64,000 nucleotides of DNA from positions 186,001 to 250,000 of the forward strand of contig NZ_FOPP01000004.1 in NCBI RefSeq assembly GCF_900113525.1. Reading direction: 5' to 3'. The translations under genes and the position numbers were made by a program. This DNA is from Pedobacter insulae (GTDB taxonomy: Bacteria; Bacteroidota; Bacteroidia; Sphingobacteriales; Sphingobacteriaceae). This document shows, in pieces, positions 1-8,271 of the stretch. Numbering within the stretch: the first letter of the stretch is position 1; every line of letters begins with the position of its first letter. The notes beneath the pieces are model-generated. The model was not told where the DNA came from, ran no database searches, and saw only the letters and a program-made list of their open reading frames with translations.

Positions 1-68
1 AATAAATATTCCACTTTCTTTACGGTATTTTTTTTGATGTAAAGATTTAATAAAACTGATTTGAGATT

Positions 69-2501
69 TTGAAAGCATATAAACTTAACGATAAACAGCA
101 GGTACAAATTCTTACAATATTACTATTTATTCTTGTTTTTATAGCAGGTTGTTCGTCTACAAAATATATAGAAGACTATCAGGCTATTGTAACGAAAGTT
201 AAAATAGATAGTATTGATAAGCAATTTGAAGAGCAGGCTTATAATTATGTGCAAAAAGATATCAGACCTTCAGGTACAATTGGGCTAAATGTGGGAATCT
301 ATAATATTTTCAATACCAAAGATGGTAAGTATAAAACCAACAATATAAAGCCATTAGGCTCACCGCCACCAATTTTAGATAGTGCCTTAGTAGAAATTTC
401 AAGAAACCAGATCGAAAAATTCCTAAAAAGTAAAGGCTATTTCAATGCGAAGGTAAAATCAGAGCTTTCTGTTCTTAACAAGAAAGCAAAACTTAGGTTC
501 GTAGCAGATCCAGGGCCAGCTTTTTTCATCAACAAAGTGGGATATAGAATTCCTGATGAGCAAGTTAAAACGTTATATCTATCCCAGAAAGATACATTTA
601 CTCATCTCCACGAGGGAATGCGTTATGATGAAGACTCGCTGGCGTTGGAAAGAGAACAGATCTATCAGTTAATGCGTCAAAATGGATATCGCTATTTTGA
701 ACGTCCCCACGTAAGGTTTGAACCAGATTCGACTCAGCATAACAGTAAGGTAAGTGTAGATTTGCTTATTGATGACCCTATTGATGGGACAAAGCATAAA
801 GTGTATACCATTGACAGTACGAACATTATTATTGCGGAAAATTCGGAGGGTTTCTCTGATTCGGAAAGGCTAGCAGATTCTTTGAGAAATAAAAAGGCCA
901 TTAGAGGCATTCGTTTTATAGATCTTTCAGGAAGATTTAGAAGGAATCCGATTGTGAGATATGATTTTTTGAAATCAGGAGAAATCTATGATATTAGAAA
1001 AGAAAATCTAACGTATGACAGGATGTATCAATTGAATGTTTTCAAGAATGTAAAAATTGATTATACCTTGGCAAAGGACAGTACCAATAAAATAAATCCG
1101 GTTATTTTGTTGATTCCGCAAAAGAGGATGAGCAATAGAATAGAGGGAGAGGTACCTTTTAATAACGGTACGGTGGGTTTTACATTAAGTAATACCTATA
1201 CAAATAATAATTTTTTAAAAGGAGCGGAGCGGTTTCAGTTCCAAGTTAAAGGCGGCTTACAAGCCAGAAGAACGGAAAATAAGTCAATATTTAACGACAT
1301 ATACCAACGTGATTTTTCTGTTAGTGCGAGCCTATCTGTGGCGAGGCTAATGATTCCTTTTGTGAACATTCCCATGATGGGTAAAAATGGGATGCCATAT
1401 ACCACTTTCTCAACAAGCTATTTATATGCCTTGCAGAAAGACATTACCGTTCGTCGGATCTTTATCAACTCTGTGACTTACGATTGGGTAGAAACTAAAT
1501 CAAAATTGCATTCATTTACCCCGTTAAATGTTGAATATAGGTTTGGGAGTATACTCATAGATACGCTGGATAAAACTGATATTGATAAATACAATTCAAA
1601 TAAGAAACTATTGGAGAGCAATTTTTATAATATCAAATTGTTGGGACGTAAGGATTTCACTTTAGGGATGAAATATGCCTATACGCTTAATGGCGATAAG
1701 TTATTACAGAATAGATCATTTGTATATTTTAGAGGAAACATTGACATTGCCGGCAATCTTTTGCAACTTTCAACCAGCGCATTTGGCGACAAACACGATC
1801 CGAAAAAAGGTGATTTCGGAAAGATTTTTGGTTTACCCTTTAATCAATACGTTCGTCCGGAGGTTGATCTTCGTTGGTATAAAAGCCTTGGAGGCGATAG
1901 ACAGTTTATTGCCAGAGTTAATACAGGTATAGGTTATGCTTATGGAAATTCGACAGCAATGCCTTTCGAGAAATTATTTTACGCAGGTGGCTCAAGTGGC
2001 GTTCGTGCTTGGCAGGCAAGAACCCTTGGTCCCGGAAACTATAACCGAGAGGTGATTACAGATTCAATTGCGAGAAGTGCCTCATTTGGAATAGATCAAC
2101 TTGGGCAGATGAGAATAGAAACGAACTTCGAATACCGTTACTTGCTTATGAATAAGCTTTTCGGAGCAAAGTTAAAAGGAGCGGCATTTCTTGATATGGG
2201 CAACATATGGAATATTTCGGCCGGAAACCCTCAACCAGAAACTTATTTCAAGTTAGATCAATTAGGTAAGCAAATAGCCATTGGTACCGGGATTGGATTT
2301 AGGTACGATGTTGAATTCTTCGTATTTAGGTTTGATTTGGGCTTAAAAATAAAAGATCCCCAGTTTGTTGGTTCAGAACAATGGGTAATCAACAAGTTTT
2401 TTAATGGGGGTAAAGAATTTAAAAGAAGATATCAAAATTCGCATAATCCTGACGTATATCGATTTATGCAATATAATTTTGGTATTGGATTTCCTTTTTA
2501 A
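69..2501 (+). CDS. tamL: TamL-type BamA/TamA-superfamily outer membrane lipoprotein
   Basis: This 810-residue protein is predicted to be an outer membrane beta-barrel assembly factor of the Omp85 superfamily. Residues 1-27 form a hydrophobic export signal ending in the lipobox IAGC with Cys28 as the lipidated residue, followed by SSTKYI as in Bacteroidota TamL. The middle contains POTRA-like segments and the last ~400 residues form a surface-antigen (D15) barrel ending in Phe, as Omp85 barrels do. The start is a TTG; no in-frame ATG is compatible with the signal peptide. TamL usually works with TamB; no TamB is visible downstream, and the upstream gene lies outside the window. The converging MBL gene overlaps its last 4 bases. 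Family assignment is strong; the TamL versus BamA-like distinction rests on the lipobox. Confidence 0.85.
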   Translation: MKAYKLNDKQQVQILTILLFILVFIAGCSSTKYIEDYQAIVTKVKIDSIDKQFEEQAYNYVQKDIRPSGTIGLNVGIYNIFNTKDGKYKTNNIKPLGSPPPILDSALVEISRNQIEKFLKSKGYFNAKVKSELSVLNKKAKLRFVADPGPAFFINKVGYRIPDEQVKTLYLSQKDTFTHLHEGMRYDEDSLALEREQIYQLMRQNGYRYFERPHVRFEPDSTQHNSKVSVDLLIDDPIDGTKHKVYTIDSTNIIIAENSEGFSDSERLADSLRNKKAIRGIRFIDLSGRFRRNPIVRYDFLKSGEIYDIRKENLTYDRMYQLNVFKNVKIDYTLAKDSTNKINPVILLIPQKRMSNRIEGEVPFNNGTVGFTLSNTYTNNNFLKGAERFQFQVKGGLQARRTENKSIFNDIYQRDFSVSASLSVARLMIPFVNIPMMGKNGMPYTTFSTSYLYALQKDITVRRIFINSVTYDWVETKSKLHSFTPLNVEYRFGSILIDTLDKTDIDKYNSNKKLLESNFYNIKLLGRKDFTLGMKYAYTLNGDKLLQNRSFVYFRGNIDIAGNLLQLSTSAFGDKHDPKKGDFGKIFGLPFNQYVRPEVDLRWYKSLGGDRQFIARVNTGIGYAYGNSTAMPFEKLFYAGGSSGVRAWQARTLGPGNYNREVITDSIARSASFGIDQLGQMRIETNFEYRYLLMNKLFGAKLKGAAFLDMGNIWNISAGNPQPETYFKLDQLGKQIAIGTGIGFRYDVEFFVFRFDLGLKIKDPQFVGSEQWVINKFFNGGKEFKRRYQNSHNPDVYRFMQYNFGIGFPF

Positions 2502-3289
2502 AGACTTACCAAGTTAGTTACCTGATTTACAATATGATAAACAGGGGTTTCTTGTAACCTTGAAGCTACAATAATTTCTGTACCACAGGAGTTGGCATTA
2601 AATAAGCGTTGTACCAGATCTGGGCAATTATTGTCCTTGCTAAGATGTGATAAGAATAAGTGGCTTAGATTAGCTGATTTGTGGCTTGTAAATAAAGCTA
2701 AAGCCTGGGAGTTTGATAAGTGACCATTTCCCCCTCTAATTCTATTTTTTAAAAAATAAGGATATCTCCCCAGATCGAGCATTTTATCATCATAATTAGC
2801 CTCTAAAAACACGGCATGACATTGTTTAAAGTTATCTATAACGTGTTCACAATGTTGCCCGATATCCGTAAATACGCCAACTTTAGTTCCTTTACAGCTC
2901 ACGGTGAAACTATGCGGCTCAACGGCATCATGCTTTTTGGGAAAGGCAATAATTTTTAAGTCGCCTATTTGAACGGGCGAATAAGCTTTAAATTCATGCA
3001 GCAAGTGCAAGGGCAGCTGTTGTTTCCCACATACCAAAGTGGATGGTGTAATGTAAACCGGCAATTGATATTTTTTAGCAATTACCGGAAGACCACGAAT
3101 ATGATCACTATGTTCATGCGATATAAAGATGGCTTTTACCTGGTTCATGCTCAAGTTAAGTCTTTGCATTCTCAGCTCTGTTTCTTTGCATGTTAAACCT
3201 ACATCAATCAAAACCGCTTCATTGCCATTACCAATGTAAAAACAATTGCCGTTGCTGCCTGTATTAAGAGATGAGATAAATAGCGACAT
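2498..3289 (-). CDS. MBL-fold metallo-hydrolase, WalJ/YycJ-like
   Basis: A 263-residue cytoplasmic metallo-beta-lactamase-fold protein. The metal-binding motif HEHSDH is at residues 58-63, preceded by a GSNGNCFYI start typical of the YycJ/WalJ group, which are putative 5'-3' exonucleases or phosphodiesterases. Further histidines consistent with the fold are seen around residues 118-122 and in LFLSHLSKDN near the C-terminus. It has no signal peptide. It is transcribed toward the TamL gene and overlaps its 3' end by 4 bases. Function beyond the family is inference; firmly an MBL hydrolase, substrate unknown. Confidence 0.85.
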   Translation of the reverse strand: MSLFISSLNTGSNGNCFYIGNGNEAVLIDVGLTCKETELRMQRLNLSMNQVKAIFISHEHSDHIRGLPVIAKKYQLPVYITPSTLVCGKQQLPLHLLHEFKAYSPVQIGDLKIIAFPKKHDAVEPHSFTVSCKGTKVGVFTDIGQHCEHVIDNFKQCHAVFLEANYDDKMLDLGRYPYFLKNRIRGGNGHLSNSQALALFTSHKSANLSHLFLSHLSKDNNCPDLVQRLFNANSCGTEIIVASRLQETPVYHIVNQVTNLVSL

Positions 3290-3401
3290 ATATGCAAAGG
3301 AAATAAAATCATTAAATTTAATTACAGAAAATTATAAACATTTTAGAAACAACAAATAAAACAACTTGATTGAACTGCTGTTTTAACTTAAACTCACAAC
3401 T

Positions 3402-3803
3402 ATGGAAGAGAAACATAACAATGCTACCGCACAAAGACCGGCAGGGGCGAGGCCACTGGATGCCGCTATTATACCAATTGATATTCCAAAATATATTAGC
3501 GAGCTAAAACAGGAAGAAGCTTACAATAAAAATGGAAAAAATGCAATTACCGTTTTTAAATCCGATAAAATTACCATTACGTTGATAGCGCTAAAAGAGG
3601 GGGAGGACTTCCATCCAGGCCAATCTGAAGGGGAGGCAATTATGAGCATACAGTTAATAAACGGCCATTTATCATTTGAAAGTTTAGGTACGGTAACGAA
3701 GCTAACAGAAGGTCAATTGTTAACGTTACATCAGGAGTTGTCATTCACTGCATTGGCAATTTCTGATAGTATTTGCTTACTAACCTTGTTTAAAGGGCAT
3801 TAA
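3402..3803 (+). CDS. small cupin-like hypothetical protein
   Basis: This 133-residue protein has a hydrophilic, Ala/Pro-containing N-terminus and then alternating short beta-strand patterns (ITVFKSDKITITLIALKEG, IMSIQLINGHLSFESLG) resembling a cupin barrel. The usual metal-binding His clusters of the cupin motif are only partly present (one His in GEDFHPGQ), so it may be a non-catalytic cupin. It stands alone with 112 bases upstream and the Hc1-like gene 165 bases downstream. I do not recognise a specific function; conserved cupin-like proteins of this size occur in Bacteroidota stress loci. Confidence 0.6.
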   Translation: MEEKHNNATAQRPAGARPLDAAIIPIDIPKYISELKQEEAYNKNGKNAITVFKSDKITITLIALKEGEDFHPGQSEGEAIMSIQLINGHLSFESLGTVTKLTEGQLLTLHQELSFTALAISDSICLLTLFKGH

Positions 3804-3916
3804 AGGATTTTTTTTATTCCGAGGATACTATAAGCTAACAAATTGCGATTCAGGTATTTTTGCTAAAAAAGTGGCTTAAAACATATTCAGGGCAATCATA
3901 AATAATTCTTTTGATA

Positions 3917-3946
3917 CTTGTTTATTGGGTTTAAATGATATATTTG
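3917..3946 (+). promoter_or_regulatory. Bacteroidota-type promoter for the Hc1-like gene
   Basis: A -33 TTG at 3918-3920 and a perfect -7 TATATTTG (TAnnTTTG) at 3939-3946 are separated by 18 bases. Transcription would begin around 3953, about 16 bases before the ATG of the Hc1-like gene. The match to the known Bacteroidota primary sigma consensus is by eye. Confidence 0.55.
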
Positions 3947-3968
3947 ATAATTAAAACAAATTAAAAAC

Positions 3969-4148
3969 ATGGAAAAATTCTCAAAAGTTAAAGAAGTAAT
4001 CGCTGCGATTGAGGCAGATGCAGAAAAATTTTATAACGGCGGTAATGCTGCTGCAGGTACAAGAGTACGTAAAGCTATGCAAGACCTTAAAGGTTTAGCT
4101 CAGGAGATCCGTACCGAAGTTACTGAAAAGAAAAACAGTGCGAAATAA
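3969..4148 (+). CDS. Hc1-like small basic DNA-binding protein
   Basis: A 59-residue protein, MEKFSKVKEVIAAIEADAEK at the start, with a central GNAAAGTRVRKAMQDLKGLA segment and a Lys-rich end. This is the pattern of the Bacteroidota histone H1-like Hc1 family (PF07432), thought to bind DNA or nucleoid. It is predicted as two helices around a short Gly/Asn-Ala turn. It has its own strong promoter and its own intrinsic terminator, so it is a monocistronic unit probably expressed highly. Identification is by recognisable family sequence; biological role is known only by analogy to chlamydial Hc1. Confidence 0.85.
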   Translation: MEKFSKVKEVIAAIEADAEKFYNGGNAAAGTRVRKAMQDLKGLAQEIRTEVTEKKNSAK

Positions 4149-4172
4149 TAATTTTTGAGCGTGATTATTAAA

Positions 4173-4203
4173 GAAAAGGACCTGCAATTGTAGGTCTTTT
4201 TTT
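4173..4203 (+). terminator. intrinsic terminator of the Hc1-like gene
   Basis: The arms GACCTGC (4179-4185) and GTAGGTC (4190-4196) form a stem with one G-U pair and the loop AATT, flanked by an A-rich run upstream and seven T residues downstream. The T-run covers the stop codon of the convergent 117-residue gene, so the A-rich/T-rich flanks could let it work in both directions. Confidence 0.75.
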
Positions 4204-4555
4204 ATAGGTTGGTTTTTTGACAAAATTTATTGATGGCCTCCGTGAGCGCGGGTGGAATCTCTGCGTTACTTTTAGCTTCAAATTTATGCTGGGCTGAATT
4301 GTATTTTTCGATAAAGGTTCCGTTATCGCGATTGAACTTCAGGAAACCTTCCTCGAAGTATCGCTCTTCTACCTCCATTGAGGAGTCCATAGATCTAAAA
4401 GTTAATGGATTTGCTTCTTGAAAATCTTTACTTACTCTCATCCACTGGTAAATTTTGGAAATATCTTCATCCTGTGGAAGATCATTTCTTTTGATTTCAA
4501 GTAGATAAGTATCGGTGTTCTCCAAAAAATAAATACACGTAAATGTAGGTGACAT
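4202..4555 (-). CDS. hypothetical protein, 117 residues
   Basis: An acidic, soluble 117-residue protein without signal peptide or membrane segment. The N-terminal half has beta-strand character (FTCIYFLENTDTYLLEIK) and the C-terminal half is helical with conserved-looking aromatic residues. I do not recognise a family. Its stop codon lies in the T-run of the Hc1 terminator. No upstream partner is evident: 124 bases separate it from the DUF4142 operon end. Codon use looks like its neighbours, supporting a real gene. Confidence 0.6.
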   Translation of the reverse strand: MSPTFTCIYFLENTDTYLLEIKRNDLPQDEDISKIYQWMRVSKDFQEANPLTFRSMDSSMEVEERYFEEGFLKFNRDNGTFIEKYNSAQHKFEAKSNAEIPPALTEAINKFCQKTNL

Positions 4556-4679
4556 TTCGATTAGGTTGATTTGAATAAACGAAAATACGTATTAGAAATT
4601 TTGGTAAAAAAAGATTTTATCAACATAACAATGCAGCGGTGTTAATTATTTTTTTAGTTTCCTGAAATTTATTCACATA

Positions 4680-5330
4680 TTATTGGTTCTTTGAAGGCTT
4701 ATTTTCTGTCTTATTGCTTAATTTTAATACATCATCTCCCTGGTTTTTTTTAGCGTTTTGAATAGCGCTTTTTAGCTCATCTGCTATTTTGTAATGATGC
4801 TTTAAAATAGGTAATGTTTTAGAAGCAAAGCTAGCGATTGCAGCGTTATCCATGCTCTTGGCTAAACTAAATAGGTTGATAGCTTCATCATGTTCGTGAA
4901 CCATTGAGTTTATGTAAAATTCATTCTTTGCCTCATCGTTAAGTCCTTCGAATTGTTTCAACAACTTTAACTTTGAAGCAGGCAGGGTGGTAGGGAGTAT
5001 AAAGTTTTCTTTCTGGGCAATTAACTTAAGTTCTTGATTGGCTTTTGAATGATCATCTTCTATCATCTGTGCATATTCAGTGATTTCCGGATTTGTTTTG
5101 GTAGTTTCCAATAGTTTGGAGCTCATCTCCACTTCCATTAAACCACCTATTGCGGCATTGTTAAAGAATGTGGCCTTGTCCTCGTTTTTCATTTCAGCTT
5201 CACTTTTTTTGATAATATTGGTGTCGTTGGAAGTGATAACTGTAGCTGATTCTGTTTTTTGTTCGTTTTCCGGATTGCTACAAGCAAATAAAAGTGGAGT
5301 GATTACGAATATTATACTTTTTGATTTCAT
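4680..5330 (-). CDS. DUF4142 family lipoprotein
   Basis: A 216-residue exported protein. Residues 1-17 form a signal peptide with the lipobox LFAC (Cys17). Residues ~50-190 match the DUF4142 (PF13628) four-helix, ferritin-like pattern: KATFFNNAAIGGLMEVEMSS, then an EYAQMIEDDHSKAN segment and a second HEHDEAINLF segment. DUF4142 proteins are abundant in Bacteroidota and proteobacterial stress regions; their chemistry is not established. It is the last gene of a minus-strand operon, 16 bases after the 92-residue gene. The C-terminus is Lys/Asn-rich and likely disordered. Confidence 0.85.
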   Translation of the reverse strand: MKSKSIIFVITPLLFACSNPENEQKTESATVITSNDTNIIKKSEAEMKNEDKATFFNNAAIGGLMEVEMSSKLLETTKTNPEITEYAQMIEDDHSKANQELKLIAQKENFILPTTLPASKLKLLKQFEGLNDEAKNEFYINSMVHEHDEAINLFSLAKSMDNAAIASFASKTLPILKHHYKIADELKSAIQNAKKNQGDDVLKLSNKTENKPSKNQ

Positions 5331-5346
5331 AATGAGGAGTTTAGTG

Positions 5347-5625
5347 TCAATGAATTATGTTTTCAATTTCAGCCGCTATCTGATTTATTTTCGGTAAGTT
5401 CAAAGTAAGCTCTGGCTGATCAATAAGACCTTTTTTATAGTCGTAAAATGGAAGTCCGCCTGGCTCTATTTCTTCCTCAGGTAGGAGTTCCCAAGCCCCG
5501 TTCGACTCTCTTATTGCACCAATGATTCCTCCGAAATAGATTAACTTAAAATAATTGCCTTCGGGCAAAACCGTTAGTGTTACATCTTTATCATTTTGTT
5601 GAATACGTATGTTAAATGGTTCCAT
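5347..5625 (-). CDS. hypothetical protein, 92 residues
   Basis: A 92-residue soluble acidic protein with no signal peptide. It begins with a beta-rich half (FNIRIQQNDKDVTLTVLP, NYFKLIYFGGIIGAI) followed by an acidic turn and a C-terminal helix. It lies 32 bases after the broken CinA-like gene and 16 bases before the DUF4142 lipoprotein gene, all on the minus strand, so the three are likely co-transcribed. I do not recognise a characterised family. Confidence 0.6.
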   Translation of the reverse strand: MEPFNIRIQQNDKDVTLTVLPEGNYFKLIYFGGIIGAIRESNGAWELLPEEEIEPGGLPFYDYKKGLIDQPELTLNLPKINQIAAEIENIIH

Positions 5626-5657
5626 AATTATTAAACCAATATTTTAAAAATTTGTTT

Positions 5658-6151
5658 CTAATTTAACTCAAGTTGCTGCAGGTATATGTTCAAGAGATCC
5701 CCTACTTCGTCGACCGTACGTAGGATAACTTGTTCTTGGTCCCCATTGAAGATCACCTTTTTATTAAAAACCTCCTGCCTATGATGAAATCCACAAATGA
5801 ACATGGTACCAACTGGTTTTTCGTCACTTTCGCTACCTCCCGGAGCAGGTAAACCGGTTATCCGATATAGATGTCGGACTGAATTATTTTTTGTAAACCG
5901 AGCGTAATTGCTCTCGTTACTTCCATTGATTCGGGAGTGTATTTTTCGATAAGTTCATGAGGTACAGCAAGCACAGTTTCTTTCAGGCAGGCATCATAAC
6001 ATACAAATGCACCTTTTAAAAATTTACCGGCATCTTTTACCAGCGAAAACTCTGCGGCTAAGCGACCAGCAGTAGCGCTTTCTGCAAAGGAGAGGTAGAG
6101 TTTGTGTTTTATAAGCAATTCCGCGACAAGCTGTAAATTTTCACTATTCAT
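5658..6151 (-). pseudogene. CinA C-terminal-domain (NMN deamidase-like) gene, frameshifted
   Basis: The first 97 codons (6151 to 5858) encode a stand-alone CinA C-terminal domain: FAESATAGRLAAEF near the N-terminus, equivalent to the AESCTGG motif of nicotinamide-nucleotide amidase (PncC). The frame then stops after SDIYIG. In the next frame, from about 5857 to 5658, the rest of the domain continues without a stop as ITGLPAPGGSESDEKPVGT and ends ...LQQLELN. Adding one base at about 5859-5862 restores one continuous ~164-residue protein. Thus there is a one-base deletion or a sequencing error. The Cys of the AESCTGG motif is Ala here. The intact full-length cinA at 31.8 kb could supply this activity. 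Confidence 0.8.
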
Positions 6152-6273
6152 ATATAGCGTTTACTAAGTTTTTCTACTAAGCAATAACAATAGCATAGAA
6201 TTTAGGTTTATAATTTTTTATCAAAACAAAACCCTTTCTCCAAAAATGAGTTATTAAGTTCTAATATATTTTT

Positions 6274-6477
6274 ATGCCTTCATCCGTAATCTCCAGTATG
6301 CGCTATGATCACGCAAAGATGTTGCTTTATGTAGTATTTATATCTGGTGACGTATACGCCTATAAAGAAGTTCCTGAAAAAGTGTACAAAGATTTTAAAG
6401 CCGCTATTTCTAAGGGAACTTTTTTAAATAGAAAAATCAAAAAATGCTATGAAGCAGTAAAAATAAATGCTGAATAA
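6274..6477 (+). CDS. KTSC domain protein
   Basis: A 67-residue protein consisting of a single KTSC domain (PF13619): SSVISSMRYDHAKMLLYVVF at the start, then VYAYKEVPEKVYKDFKAAIS and SKGTFLNRKIKKCYEA, which carries the K-x-S-x-G-x-F-hN signature. These small beta-rich proteins are of unknown function and are often near stress genes. It is divergent from the CinA-like operon (122-base shared region) and its stop lies 1 base from the stop of the convergent sigma factor gene. Confidence 0.85.
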   Translation: MPSSVISSMRYDHAKMLLYVVFISGDVYAYKEVPEKVYKDFKAAISKGTFLNRKIKKCYEAVKINAE

Positions 6478-6478
6478 A

Positions 6479-7027
6479 TTAACTCACCCTACCTTTCAAT
6501 TCTTCATATACTTTAAGGTATTTTTTGAGCTGTAAACGAGCATGATGAATCCGTGTTTTAACAGTGCCTACAGGCATGTCAAATTCTTCTGCTATTTCAT
6601 GATACTTATAGCCTTCAAAATATCTTATGAAGGGGTCATACAAATTTGTGGGTAATGTTTTAAGTGCCTTTGAGATGTCTTCGTTGATGAACTTCAACTC
6701 TCCATTATTTCGTGAAGCACTATGCGCTAGGTTATTGGAAGATATATTTTCTTCAGTAATGATAAGCGCTCGTGACCGAGTACTTCTTCGATAATTGTTG
6801 ATAAATGTATTTTTCATGATGGTGAAAAGCCATCCCCGAAAATTTGTTCCTGGTTTAAAATTGGCAAAGTACGTGAACGCTTTTAGTAAGGTGTCTTGGA
6901 TGAGATCATCAGCATCATCTTCATCACGTGTAAAATTCATCGCGTAAGTTTTCAATTGTGAGCGATATTCAATAATCAATGAATCAAAATTTAACGTTTC
7001 AACAACCATAGTTTTAACTTTTAGCAA
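6479..7027 (-). CDS. ECF-type RNA polymerase sigma factor
   Basis: A 182-residue sigma-70 family factor. Region 2 is recognisable as DEDDADDLIQDTLLKAF with the downstream NFRGWLFTIMKNTFINNYRR block, and region 4 as the helix-turn-helix HEIAEEFDMPVGTVKTRIHHARLQLKKYL. Sigma regions 1.2 and 3 are absent, as in ECF factors. No FecR-type or other anti-sigma gene is adjacent, unlike the usual Bacteroidota ECF/FecR pairs. The ATG at codon 7 is an alternative start. Its setting among DUF892, KTSC, DUF4142 and SDR stress-type genes suggests a general stress role (inference). Confidence 0.9.
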   Translation of the reverse strand: MLKVKTMVVETLNFDSLIIEYRSQLKTYAMNFTRDEDDADDLIQDTLLKAFTYFANFKPGTNFRGWLFTIMKNTFINNYRRSTRSRALIITEENISSNNLAHSASRNNGELKFINEDISKALKTLPTNLYDPFIRYFEGYKYHEIAEEFDMPVGTVKTRIHHARLQLKKYLKVYEELKGRVS

Positions 7028-7441
7028 TCCATGAATTTGGATGGTATGAAATTTAAAACAAACTTAATACCAGTTGTTAGTTTCTTTTTTTTGAGAATTC
7101 AAGCCATCGTATAAAACTGCTTAACTGTTATTTCGCCTTAAGGCTAGTTTTGCTTAAATCAGACAGTTTTTTCTGATAATTTGTTCAGAAAGTTATCAAT
7201 GTTGCTCCTGGAAGTACACAATTAAATACCGTATTTCACCACTCATTTTACGTATTTACCGAAATGCAATTATTTAATAATAACCTTCCATCTTTTGTGT
7301 TGTTTGTTCATCAGGGTGTAATCATTTATCTTTTTTTTGGAATCTAGCTGATCAATAAGAGTACATTAATTAAAGTTTTAAGAACATTTTGCAGTCAACT
7401 ATTATTATATAAGTAACAATTGTATTTTAAAATTAAATATT
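7028..7441. other. 414-base intergenic region between sigma factor and small hydrophilic protein genes
   Basis: This divergent, very AT-rich region must hold promoters for both flanking genes. No gene is visible in it. The clearest structure is an imperfect direct repeat, CCGTATTTCACC at 7229-7240 and ACGTATTTACCG at 7250-7261, spaced 21 bases (two helical turns). I could not place a perfect TAnnTTTG promoter. Confidence 0.5.
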
Positions 7442-7669
7442 ATGGAACAGCAAGAAAATCACAATAACCCATCAGGAGGGATAAGCAAAGACGATCACCA
7501 GCTTAAGGGAGAGGGAAATCCAATTGAAGGTACTTCGGCTGATAATGCCGATGTAAATGCAATAGAAGACCAGCAGGTGAAAGTAAAGGATTCGGAACAT
7601 AAAGAAGATAATGCGGCTAATGCTAAAGATACTTCGGGTCATTATCAATCGCATAAAAAAGCACCTTAA
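7442..7669 (+). CDS. small hydrophilic, probably disordered protein
   Basis: A 75-residue, strongly hydrophilic protein rich in Asp, Asn, Glu, Lys and Gly with no hydrophobic core (for example EQQENHNNPSGGISKDDHQL and EHKEDNAANAKDTSG). Composition resembles hydrophilin or desiccation-type stress proteins, but no defined family is recognised. It is monocistronic: long upstream region, and a perfect terminator hairpin that starts within its last codons. The consistent codon use and the terminator support a genuine gene. Confidence 0.65.
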   Translation: MEQQENHNNPSGGISKDDHQLKGEGNPIEGTSADNADVNAIEDQQVKVKDSEHKEDNAANAKDTSGHYQSHKKAP

Positions 7670-7687
7670 TAAACTTAAGGTGCTTTT
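7655..7687. terminator. bidirectional intrinsic terminator
   Basis: A perfect 13-base inverted repeat, AAAAGCACCTTAA at 7657-7669 and TTAAGGTGCTTTT at 7675-7687, encloses a 5-base loop. A-run and T-run flanks make it functional for both the 75-residue gene and the convergent DUF892 gene. The left arm includes the stop codon of the plus-strand gene. Confidence 0.85.
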
Positions 7688-7704
7688 CATCTATTTTCAT
7701 AAAA

Positions 7705-8250
7705 TTACTCCTGTGCCGCTGCTTCATTTACACAATTCATAGCGAGTTCAGTTAGCGCTACGTCTGTTTCTTTCTCATTATCAAGAGTTTGTTGTAAGAG
7801 TTCTTGAACATCTGTATGTCCCATTGTTTCTGCAAAAGTGCGTAAAGTGCCATAGGTTGCAATCTCGTAGTGTTCAACCTTTTGAGCGGCAATAATTAAT
7901 CCTGCATCACGAACCATCGTTCCCTTATCAGTGTCTTCCATTACTCCTTTTGCCTCTTCCAACAGGCCAGCCATTGCATCACATTTTTTTGCTTGGGCTT
8001 TTTCACCCAATAGTTTGAAGACCTGCTCTAAACGAGAAATATGATCCTGAGTTTCTTGCGTGTGTTTTTCAAGTGCCGCTGCTAAATCTGGGCTCGTTGC
8101 TGCTTTCTGCATTTTAGGTAATGCTTTAACTAAGTGATTCTCGGCCCAATAGATGTCTTTCAATTCATCTACAAAGAATTCATGAAATTCTGAATCTTCC
8201 ATTTTACCAGTTTTCCCTTTAGACATTGTTTTTTTTGATTTTGTTTCCAT
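7705..8250 (-). CDS. YciF/DUF892 ferritin-like stress protein
   Basis: A 181-residue DUF892 (YciE/YciF) family protein, an all-helical ferritin-like four-helix bundle. It shows EFFVDELKDIYWAENHLVKA at residues ~24-43, EKHTQETQDHISRLEQVF in the middle, KVEHYEIATYGTLRTFAE as the third helix, and a final NEKETDVALTELA helix; these Glu/His positions are the putative metal ligands. Members are induced by osmotic and oxidative stress in enterobacteria. The N-terminal ~20 residues are Lys/Ser-rich. It lies 21 bases after the SDR gene on the same strand, likely one operon. Confidence 0.9.
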   Translation of the reverse strand: METKSKKTMSKGKTGKMEDSEFHEFFVDELKDIYWAENHLVKALPKMQKAATSPDLAAALEKHTQETQDHISRLEQVFKLLGEKAQAKKCDAMAGLLEEAKGVMEDTDKGTMVRDAGLIIAAQKVEHYEIATYGTLRTFAETMGHTDVQELLQQTLDNEKETDVALTELAMNCVNEAAAQE

Positions 8251-8271
8251 GGTATTTGATTTTTATATGAT

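Noticed and set aside
1675-1932. Open frame within the TamL barrel region
   Set aside because: It lies in a different register of a long clear coding sequence and shows no family features.
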